A DNA stretch of 64,000 nt. It comes from Mycobacterium gastri. GTDB lineage: Bacteria > Actinomycetota > Actinomycetes > Mycobacteriales > Mycobacteriaceae. The number at the start of each line of letters is the position of its first letter. Positions within the stretch are counted from its first letter, which is position 1. The notes below the pieces were generated by a model that was not told where the DNA came from, did no database searches, and saw only the letters and a list, made by a program, of their open reading frames with translations. Where the stretch lies: the NCBI RefSeq assembly GCF_002102175.1, contig NZ_LQOX01000003.1:62001-126000 (forward strand), written 5' to 3'. This document shows, one piece after another, positions 57,634-64,000 of the stretch. Position numbers and translations under genes: made by a program.

Positions 57634-57912
57634 CTGGGCTTCGACCCGGCGAAGGCCTCGGGTGTGGAGGCGACCTGCCGTGTCGAGGTCGACGGGCGCC
57701 GGTTCGAGTTCGCGGTGACACACGGCCGTCTCGGCGGCGCCCGCGGTGAGCCTTTGGTCACGATCACCGCCGGCGCGGCAGATCTGGTCGCCGCCCGCCT
57801 CGGTGCCGGTGAGGCCGACCGCCAGGCAGCGCTGCGCCGAATCAGGTTCGACGGCGACCACGACGCCATCGAGGCAGTGCGCCAAGCATTTTCGTTGCCG
57901 TCCGGCTGCTAG
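57634..57912 (+). pseudogene. Remnant of an HxlR-type regulator: SCP2-like C-terminal domain
   Basis: The frame after a stop at 57625-57627 reads LGFDPAKASGVEATCRVEVD and continues to ITAGAADLVAARLG and RIRFDGDHDAIEAVRQAF before stopping at 57912. This is the style of the SCP2-like domain fused C-terminally to winged-helix HxlR-type regulators. No winged helix is found upstream. A GTG at 57664 could start an 82-residue product, but a truncated gene is more likely. G+C-rich and close to guaA. Confidence 0.45.
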
Positions 57913-58072
57913 CCCTCAAATAAGCGAGTCGGCGAGCTGCCGGTGGCCACGGGCCGCTGGGGTCCGGCGAGATTCGCGGTATGGTGCACGGCCGCGCGGC
58001 GGGTCGGAGGGCACCCGCGGGCACACCTTGCGGTGGCGCGAACCGGGTGGCGGCGCCCACTAAACTTGCGGC

Positions 58073-59653
58073 GTGGCGAAACCTGATGATCCCGAAGCAG
58101 CTGGACATGCGCCGCCGCGGCCGGTGTTGGTGGTGGACTTCGGTGCGCAATATGCCCAATTGATCGCCCGCCGGGTCCGAGAGGCCCGAGTTTTTTCGGA
58201 GGTGATTCCGCACACCGCCGCCATCGAGGAGATCAAGGCCCGTCATCCGCTGGCGCTGGTGCTGTCCGGCGGACCGGCGAGTGTCTACGCCGACGACGCT
58301 CCCAAGCTGGATCCGGCGCTGTTCGACCTGGGTGTGCCGGTGTTCGGTATCTGCTACGGGTTTCAGGCTATGGCGCAAGCGCTCGGCGGGACGGTCGCCC
58401 ACACCGGCACCAGCGAGTACGGCCGGACTGAACTGAAAGTCCTTGGCGGCGAACTGCATTCGAATCTGCCCGGGGTCCAGCCGGTGTGGATGAGCCATGG
58501 TGACGCGGTCACGGCCGCCCCGGACGGATTCGACGTGGTGGCCAGCAGCCCGGGTGCCCCGGTGGCCGCTTTTGAAGCTCGGGAACGGCGCCTGGCCGGC
58601 GTGCAATACCACCCGGAGGTGCTGCACACCCCGCACGGCCAACAGGTGCTCAGCCGGTTTCTGCACGACTTCGCCGGGCTCGGTGCGGATTGGACGCCCG
58701 CCCACATCGCCAACGGGCTGATCGAGCAGGTGCGGGAGCAGATCGGCGACGGCCACGCGATCTGCGGCCTGTCCGGCGGAGTGGATTCGGCGGTCGCGGC
58801 GGCACTGGTGCAGCGCGCCATCGGCGAGAGGTTGACTTGTGTCTTCGTCGACCACGGGCTGTTGCGAGCGGGCGAGCGGGAGCAAGTGCAGCGCGATTTC
58901 GTGGCGGCCACCGGTGCGCGGCTGGTTACCGTGGACGCGGCGCAGACCTTCCTCGAGGCGCTGTCGGGTGTGAGCAACCCCGAGGGCAAGCGCAAGATTA
59001 TCGGCCGCCAGTTCATCCGGTCCTTCGAGGGCGCGGTGCGGGATGTTATGGGGGACAAGTGCGTTGAGTTTCTGGTGCAGGGCACGCTGTATCCGGACGT
59101 GGTGGAATCCGGCGGGGGTACCGGCACCGCGAACATCAAGAGCCATCACAATGTCGGCGGTCTGCCCGACGACCTGAAGTTCAAACTCGTTGAGCCGCTG
59201 CGGCTGCTGTTCAAAGACGAGGTGCGCGCGGTGGGACGGGAGTTGGGCCTGCCGGAGGAAATCGTTGCGCGCCAGCCGTTTCCGGGACCGGGTCTGGGTA
59301 TCCGGATCGTCGGTGAAGTCACCGTCAAGCGGCTGGAGACGCTGCGGCTCGCGGACTCGATCGCACGGGAGGAGCTCACCGCGGCGGGCCTGGACAACCA
59401 GATCTGGCAGTGTCCGGTGGTGCTGCTGGCCGACGTCCGCTCGGTCGGGGTACAGGGCGACAACCGCACTTACGGGCATCCGATCGTGCTGCGACCGGTG
59501 TCCAGTGAAGACGCCATGACCGCCGACTGGACTCGGGTGCCCTTCGAGGTGCTGGAGCGCATTTCGACCCGCATCACCAACGAGGTCCCCGAGGTCAACC
59601 GCGTGGTGCTGGACATCACCAGCAAACCGCCCGGCACGATCGAGTGGGAGTAA
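58073..59653 (+). CDS. guaA: GMP synthase (glutamine-hydrolysing)
   Basis: GuaA aminates XMP to GMP, downstream of GuaB2. The 526-residue protein starts at GTG 58073 and has a class I glutamine amidotransferase domain ([20 protein letters not shown]; nucleophile Cys94 in [14 protein letters not shown]), the ATP-pyrophosphatase P-loop SGGVDS at 234-239, and the C-terminal dimerisation domain ending [17 protein letters not shown]. Homologue of Rv3396c. Confidence 0.97.
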   Translation: MAKPDDPEAAGHAPPRPVLVVDFGAQYAQLIARRVREARVFSEVIPHTAAIEEIKARHPLALVLSGGPASVYADDAPKLDPALFDLGVPVFGICYGFQAMAQALGGTVAHTGTSEYGRTELKVLGGELHSNLPGVQPVWMSHGDAVTAAPDGFDVVASSPGAPVAAFEARERRLAGVQYHPEVLHTPHGQQVLSRFLHDFAGLGADWTPAHIANGLIEQVREQIGDGHAICGLSGGVDSAVAAALVQRAIGERLTCVFVDHGLLRAGEREQVQRDFVAATGARLVTVDAAQTFLEALSGVSNPEGKRKIIGRQFIRSFEGAVRDVMGDKCVEFLVQGTLYPDVVESGGGTGTANIKSHHNVGGLPDDLKFKLVEPLRLLFKDEVRAVGRELGLPEEIVARQPFPGPGLGIRIVGEVTVKRLETLRLADSIAREELTAAGLDNQIWQCPVVLLADVRSVGVQGDNRTYGHPIVLRPVSSEDAMTADWTRVPFEVLERISTRITNEVPEVNRVVLDITSKPPGTIEWE

Positions 59654-59656
59654 ATA

Positions 59657-61699
59657 TCAACCGGCGAAGAAACCCGCCTGGTTGGCGCCGATATTGAAGA
59701 ACCCGGCGCTGCGCTCGCCCGCAACGAGGAAGCCGGAGTTGCTGGTGCCTGCGTTGAATACGCCTGAATTGAACATTCCCACGTTCACGAAGCCCGAATT
59801 GTTGGCCATGATCGAGTTGAGGGTGGTAGACGGGTTGGGCCCGGAGTTTCGCACGCCCGAGAGATTGTTTCCAAGATTTAATAAGCCCGAGTCGTTAAAG
59901 CTTCCCCAGTTTTGTTGCCCGCTAATTGAAGTAGCGACCGTGTTGTAGTAGTCGCCGTTGCCGATGCCGGACAGCAACGAACCCGCCTCATAGAAGCCCG
60001 AGGAGCCGAAGGTGCCGTTGGTCTGATTATTGTTGCCCGAGTTTGGCCCGGGGCCATTGCCGGACTGGCCGACGCCGGTGTTGAGATTGCCCGCGTTCAA
60101 GGCGCCTGTGTTGCTGTCGCCCGCGTTGAAGGCGCCCGTGTTGACCATGCCCGAGTTAAAGCCGCCCGCGCTGACGTTGCCCGCGTTGAAGTAGCCGGTG
60201 TTGATGTCGCCCGCGTTGAAGCCGCCCGTGTTCAGGACTCCGGCATTGAAGCTGCCCGTGTTTACCCAACCCGAATTCCCGATACCCGTGTTGTACGAAC
60301 CCGCATTTCCGAAACCCGTATTTACTGAACCCGCATTCCCGTAACCCGTGTTGTAGTTGCCTGAGTTGCCGATGCCGAAATTGATAATGCCCGAGTTTCC
60401 GACGCCCCAGTTTGAAGCTGCTTCATTGATCAGGATGTTGACGTCGGTGCCGCCAGTGCCCACCGAGCCTGAGTTTGCGATTCCGATGTTCCCGTTGCCT
60501 GAGTTGAAGAAGCCATCACACCCGCTGCCCGAATTGAAGAAGCCGATGTTGTTGTTACCGGAGTTGCCGAAACCGATGTTGTTGCTGCCCGAGTTCAGCT
60601 GCCCAAAACCGATTTGATTGTCGCCGGTAAGTCCGAACCCGATATTCCCATTGCCCTTGTTGCCGAAGCCGAAATTACCCGAACCATTGTTGCCGAAACC
60701 CCAGTTGTTGCTGCCTAAGTTGCCCGAGCCGACGTTTCCATTGCCGGTATTGCCCGAGCCGACGTTGGTATCACCGGTATTGCCCAAGCCGACGTTGTGG
60801 TTACCAGTGTTTCCGCTGCCGACATTTGCGCTGCCGGTGTTTCCGCCGCCTAAGTTGTTACTGCCGAGGTTTCCGTTGCCCGAGTTGAGATTGCCGATGT
60901 TTCCGCTGCCCAGGTTGGTGTCGCCGGTGTTTCCGTTGCCGAAGTTGGTGTTGCCTCGATTTCCGCTGCCGGGGTTGGAGTCGCCGGCGTTTCCGCTGCC
61001 AACGTTTCCGCCGCCGACGTTTCCGCCGCCTACGTTGGTGTTGCCGGTGTTTCCGGAGCCCAGGTTGGCGTCGCCTCGATTTCCGCTGCCGAGGTTGAAG
61101 TTGCCGATGTCGCCCAAGCCAACGTTGAAGGATAGGGCCGCGGCGGCCGCGGTTGCTCTGCCTGGCAGGCCCGCCAAATTGTTCAGCGCCGAAGCGAAGG
61201 GCGTCAACGCCGAGGCGACCGCCGAAGCGTCGGCATGATAGCCAAACATTGTGGCCACATCCTGTGCCCACATCTGCTCGTACTGGACTTCGGTTTCCGC
61301 GATCGCCGGTGCGTTCTGACCCAGCAGGTTTGAAACCACGAGCGACACCAGCTGAGTGCGGTTGGCAGCGACCGTCGCCGGATGCACCGTCGCCGCCTGC
61401 GCTGCCTCGAATGCGGTGGCCGCCAGCCGCGCTTGTCCGGCCGCCTGCCCAGCCTGGGTTGCCGCCGTGCTCAACCACTGGGCGTAGGGTGTGGCCGCTG
61501 CCATCATCGCCGCCGAGCTCGCGCCTTGCCATGCCGAACCCGCCAGTCCGGAGGTTGCGGATGCGAACGAGCCCGCCGCCGCACCCAATTCAGCTGCCAG
61601 CCCATCCCAGGCCGCCGCCGCTGAGAGCAGCGGCCTCGAACCAGCGCCGGCGTACATGGTCGCTGAGTTGACCTCCGGTGGCAACACTGAGAAATTCAT
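59657..61699 (-). CDS. PPE-MPTR protein
   Basis: The 680-residue protein starts [20 protein letters not shown] with the PPE motif and has GSAWQGASS near residue 57. The PPE domain runs to ~180. About 480 residues of NxGxGNxG-type pentapeptide repeats follow, including strings such as [12 protein letters not shown] and [11 protein letters not shown]. It is convergent with guaA (3 bp between stops). There is no PE gene nearby. It has no counterpart here in M. tuberculosis and is flanked upstream by the dispersed repeat. Confidence 0.93.
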   Translation of the reverse strand: MNFSVLPPEVNSATMYAGAGSRPLLSAAAAWDGLAAELGAAAGSFASATSGLAGSAWQGASSAAMMAAATPYAQWLSTAATQAGQAAGQARLAATAFEAAQAATVHPATVAANRTQLVSLVVSNLLGQNAPAIAETEVQYEQMWAQDVATMFGYHADASAVASALTPFASALNNLAGLPGRATAAAAALSFNVGLGDIGNFNLGSGNRGDANLGSGNTGNTNVGGGNVGGGNVGSGNAGDSNPGSGNRGNTNFGNGNTGDTNLGSGNIGNLNSGNGNLGSNNLGGGNTGSANVGSGNTGNHNVGLGNTGDTNVGSGNTGNGNVGSGNLGSNNWGFGNNGSGNFGFGNKGNGNIGFGLTGDNQIGFGQLNSGSNNIGFGNSGNNNIGFFNSGSGCDGFFNSGNGNIGIANSGSVGTGGTDVNILINEAASNWGVGNSGIINFGIGNSGNYNTGYGNAGSVNTGFGNAGSYNTGIGNSGWVNTGSFNAGVLNTGGFNAGDINTGYFNAGNVSAGGFNSGMVNTGAFNAGDSNTGALNAGNLNTGVGQSGNGPGPNSGNNNQTNGTFGSSGFYEAGSLLSGIGNGDYYNTVATSISGQQNWGSFNDSGLLNLGNNLSGVRNSGPNPSTTLNSIMANNSGFVNVGMFNSGVFNAGTSNSGFLVAGERSAGFFNIGANQAGFFAG

Positions 61700-61876
61700 G
61701 TCCGTGATCCATTCTGTGAGCCCTGGCCCGCGCTACGGGCGGACTATAAGACAGATCTCGTCCGGCCGTCCTCGGATTAGCAGGAGAGGTCGTTCTTGGT
61801 GGTGCGGGCCCAGATTGGGCTCGCGGCTTTGTCGCACCTGCCACATTGGCGTCCGTCGGGAGGGATGCGCTTCTTG

Positions 61877-62365
61877 CCCACCTCACTCGGAAGTTCATGG
61901 TGACCACAAATGCTGCTGGTCAACGATGCCGTCGTGCGCAGCCTTGGCCGCCTGGCTCTGTTTCCGGCACACCTTGGGCTCTGTTTCGGCACGCCGATAC
62001 CGCACCTTCGCTCAAACCTCTTGTGATGGTAGGCGTTCGGGGGATATCTCCCGTGCTCACCGAGTCGGCTGTCATGCCGCCGGATCGAGTGTGCAGTGAC
62101 GGGTGTGACTGTGTATGGAGGGCGGGAACCGCCGCGATCGGCCGCCCTGACGGCACAGTCGACGCCGTCAGCGCACAGTCGACGCCGTCAGCGCACAGTC
62201 GACGCCGTCAGCGCACAGTCGCCGCCGTCAGCGCACAGTCGCCGCCGTCAGCGCACAGTCGACGCCGCCAGCCACCGACCCAACCGCACCAGCACAGATT
62301 TCCATCTCCCCACACCGGGGCGCAGCCCCACGACCGCTCACAGCGACAACGCGTTGGCTGCATTC
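61877..62365 (+). repeat. Dispersed ~0.5-kb repeat, copy 2 (plus orientation)
   Basis: This segment is the plus-strand counterpart of 22075-21630. Shared landmarks run in the same order, from CACCTCACTCGGAAGTTCATGG through CTGGTCAACGATG, CGCACCTTCGCTCAAACC, GTGTGCAGTGACGG and ATCGGCCGCCCTGACGG to CTCCCCACA, GGGGCGCAGCCCCA and CAGCGACAACGC. It differs mainly by an expanded 20-bp tandem array. It occupies most of the 715-bp gap between the PPE-MPTR gene and the Rv3395A-like gene; the first ~175 bp of the gap hold the PPE promoter and nothing else recognised. Confidence 0.8.
62161..62270 (+). repeat. 20-bp tandem repeat (VNTR candidate)
   Basis: Five full units and a half unit of GACGCCGTCAGCGCACAGTC, with GCC for GAC at the start of units 4 and 5, lie head to tail. 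The unit length is 20, not a multiple of three, so it is not coding-constrained. The homologous site in copy 1 has two units, GCGCACTCGGCGCCATCAAC and a near copy, so the array has expanded. Confidence 0.9.
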
Positions 62366-62414
62366 GATTTGTCGCTGTGCGGGCAAAACGTGTGTCCGCC
62401 GCTTCAGCGGCTAG

Positions 62415-63011
62415 CTAGGCCGAGTTGACGAATTCGCGCCTGCCGTAAGCAATAGTGGCGGCGCTCCAGCGGCCGCCGGCCGCTTCGACAAGCCGGCGGG
62501 CGAGGTCGAGATCGTCGTTGTCGGCAATCAGGATCAAGGTGTGATCGGTGGTGACGGAGCCGCCCAGCAGTCGGTGGTGCGCCGCCGAATCGGCCACGAA
62601 GGCCTCGCGAAAGTGCGCGACGTCGATGTTGGGCACGGTGATCATGACCGCGTTCGCTTCGGGCAGGTGGGCGAAGGTCAGCACCGCCTCTTGGTTGAGT
62701 TGGCGGCGTAGCGCCTCGGCAACGGTGTGCAAGGTGGGCTCGTCGACAACGCACAGATGAAATTCGCGCGCGCTCTCGTAGGTGACTTGCTGCGGCTCGT
62801 TCGACCAGAACACCCCGTCGGCCGGGGTCGAGCCCGTCACCACCGCGCCGGCTAAGGCGATCGTCACATCGGCTTGCAGCTCGAACAGCGGCGACTCGTC
62901 GTCGGCGACGAACAGCTCTGCCGGCCGGCAGGTTGACTCGTCACCGCGGGCCGGCGTGGCCGTCAAAATGCTGCCACAAAACACCATCAGCCACACCAGC
63001 ACCGAACGCAT
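62415..63011 (-). CDS. Exported conserved protein (Rv3395A-like)
   Basis: The 198-residue protein starts with a signal peptide (MRSVLVWLMVFCGSILTATP-ARG) and continues with a mature domain of mixed alpha/beta character, including TVAEALRRQLNQEAVLTFAH and DHTLILIADNDDLDLARRLV. Length is close to Rv3395A (~207 aa). ATG 63011 is supported by GAGAGG seven bases upstream; a GTG at 63026 lies over that site. It is divergent from imuA' and a LexA box lies between them. Function unknown. Confidence 0.8.
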   Translation of the reverse strand: MRSVLVWLMVFCGSILTATPARGDESTCRPAELFVADDESPLFELQADVTIALAGAVVTGSTPADGVFWSNEPQQVTYESAREFHLCVVDEPTLHTVAEALRRQLNQEAVLTFAHLPEANAVMITVPNIDVAHFREAFVADSAAHHRLLGGSVTTDHTLILIADNDDLDLARRLVEAAGGRWSAATIAYGRREFVNSA

Positions 63012-63060
63012 AAAGCAGCCTCTCACGTTGCTTGACGATTGTCGGAAGGCAGGTGTTTAC

Positions 63061-63076
63061 TCGAACATATATTCGA
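63061..63076. promoter_or_regulatory. LexA (SOS) box
   Basis: TCGAACATATATTCGA matches the mycobacterial SOS consensus TCGAAC-N4-GTTCGA with one mismatch in the right arm. It lies 26 bp upstream of imuA' and 50 bp upstream of the divergent Rv3395A-like gene, so it could control both. Confidence 0.92.
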
Positions 63077-63101
63077 ATGATGTTGAGTCGGGAGGCTAGT
63101 C

Positions 63102-63680
63102 ATGACTGCGGCTGTTGCCTCTGACCAGCTCGAATCGCTGCGGCAGCGGATGGCAGCAATGTCCGGGCGGCACACTCGCTCAGCGGACCTGCTGCCGTCG
63201 GGGCCGGCGCTGTTGCCCCGGGGAACGGTGACGGTGTTGTCGGGGGCCCGGTCGCTGTTGCTGAGGGTGGTGGCCGAGGTGACGGCGGACGGGGGTAACG
63301 CCGCAATCGTCGGCCAACCGGATATCGGGCTGCTGGCCGCTGTGGAGATGGGGGCGGATCTGAGCCGGCTTGCGGTGATACCGGATCCCGGAACCGATCC
63401 GGTTGAGGTGGCCGCGGTGCTCATCGACGGCATGGATCTGGTGGTGCTCGGTCTGGGTGGGCGCCGGGTGACGCGGACGCGGGCGCGGGCGGTGGTGGCC
63501 CGGGCTCGGCATAAGGGTTGCACTTTGCTGGTCACCGACGGGGATTGGGAAGGGGCCCCGACGCGGCTGCAGGCCCGGGTCTGCGGCTATGAGTTCGCCC
63601 CCGGGTTTGGCCGGATCAGTGAGGTGCGGCTGCAGATCACCGGCTGTGGACAGACGATCGGCCGAGCGCATACGGGGTGA
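63102..63680 (+). CDS. imuA': DNA-damage mutagenesis protein ImuA'
   Basis: The 192-residue protein is the RecA/SulA-like accessory factor of the mycobacterial mutasome (Rv3395c). It starts [20 protein letters not shown], with the later segments [20 protein letters not shown] and [20 protein letters not shown]. With ImuB and DnaE2 it carries out error-prone repair. The stop overlaps the imuB start (GTGA), and a LexA box lies just upstream. Confidence 0.92.
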   Translation: MTAAVASDQLESLRQRMAAMSGRHTRSADLLPSGPALLPRGTVTVLSGARSLLLRVVAEVTADGGNAAIVGQPDIGLLAAVEMGADLSRLAVIPDPGTDPVEVAAVLIDGMDLVVLGLGGRRVTRTRARAVVARARHKGCTLLVTDGDWEGAPTRLQARVCGYEFAPGFGRISEVRLQITGCGQTIGRAHTG

Positions 63681-64000
63681 ATCGGGTGGTCTCTTCTCGA
63701 GTGCTGGCGATCTGGTGCATGGACTGGCCCGCGGTCGCGGCGGCCGCGGCCGCGGGCCAACCCGCGGCGGCTCCGGTCGCGGTCACTTTGGCAAACCGGG
63801 TGATCGCCTGCTCGGCGTCCGCGCGGGCGGCCGGAGTGCGGCGTGGGCTACGGCGCCGGGAGGCCGCAGCGCGTTGTCCGCAACTGCACGTCGCGACCGC
63901 CGACGCCGACCGGGACGCCCGGTTCTTCGAAGGGGTGATCGCGGCGGTGGACGATTTGGTGCCCCGCGCCGAGGTGCTGCGGCCTGGGCTTTTGGTATTG
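63677..64000 (+). CDS. imuB: Y-family polymerase-like protein ImuB (partial)
   Basis: The first 108 residues are present, from GTG 63677: [20 protein letters not shown] and on to [20 protein letters not shown]. In a catalytic Y-family polymerase the first segment would read xDxDxFF; here it is CMDWPA, consistent with ImuB, which lacks polymerase activity and bridges the beta clamp, ImuA' and DnaE2. The rest lies beyond the window edge. Homologue of Rv3394c. Confidence 0.9.
   Translation, partial: MNRVVSSRVLAIWCMDWPAVAAAAAAGQPAAAPVAVTLANRVIACSASARAAGVRRGLRRREAAARCPQLHVATADADRDARFFEGVIAAVDDLVPRAEVLRPGLLVL

Noticed and set aside
57842..59479. 545-residue open frame on the minus strand
   Set aside because: It is antisense to guaA and has no family signature.
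59682..61238. Possible CRISPR-like or minisatellite array
   Set aside because: The periodicity comes from codons of the PPE-MPTR pentapeptide repeats. There are no constant repeats with unique spacers.
62161..62270. CRISPR array
   Set aside because: The 20-bp units are directly contiguous with no spacers, and no cas genes are nearby.

Overview
The window is chromosomal DNA from a slow-growing Mycobacterium. It has high G+C, dense GTG/ATG starts with four-base stop/start overlaps, PE and PPE proteins, a WhiB protein, ESX type VII secretion genes and F420-dependent oxidoreductase signatures. Gene content and order follow the M. tuberculosis block Rv3449-Rv3394, read in the opposite orientation, but with insertions and losses. 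It is therefore a non-tuberculosis species, perhaps of the M. kansasii/M. marinum type; the species call is inference and no database was searched.

Layout. 1-7.6 kb is the ESX-4 locus: mycP4 (cut by the window edge) and eccD4 on the minus strand, then eccC4, an Rv3446c-like gene, esxU and esxT on the plus strand. 7.9-12.0 kb holds rplM-rpsI, glmM and two Rv3440c/Rv3439c-like genes that look like ESX substrates. 12.0-16.0 kb holds an F420-dependent oxidoreductase, a decayed folB-folK fusion in low-G+C DNA, an unexplained gap and an Rv3438-like hydrolase. 16.0-27.0 kb is housekeeping: glmS, a rhomboid-like membrane protein, nnrD, gadB, alr, an alpha/beta hydrolase and tsaE-tsaB-rimI-tsaD, which feeds t6A tRNA modification. 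27.1-29.5 kb is groES-groEL1 behind a perfect CIRCE operator and ahead of a clear terminator.

29.5-43.8 kb is an accessory island between groEL1 and whiB3, which are adjacent in M. tuberculosis. It carries a RelBE-type toxin-antitoxin pair, a PE-PPE-MFS-(broken ADP-ribosylglycohydrolase) operon, an aminotransferase-glycosyltransferase pair, a PucR/CdaR-type regulator, an N-acyl-D-amino-acid deacylase, a PPE-MPTR gene and a YtcJ-like amidohydrolase. Three copies of a conserved ~87-bp element lie in the regions upstream of three of its minus-strand transcription units, which suggests one regulon.

43.8-64.0 kb returns to the conserved backbone: whiB3, an Rv3415c-like gene, sigD-rsdA, an Rv3412-like gene, guaB2-guaB3, a VapBC pair, choD, a broken Rv3406-like sulfatase beside its intact TetR repressor and operators, a GH65 phosphorylase with beta-phosphoglucomutase, guaA, a PPE-MPTR gene, and the DNA-damage genes imuA'-imuB behind a LexA box. 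A ~0.45-0.5 kb repeat occurs twice in opposite orientations, near 21.6-22.1 kb and 61.9-62.4 kb; the second copy contains an expanded 20-bp tandem repeat. No tRNA, rRNA, insertion sequence or CRISPR array was recognised.
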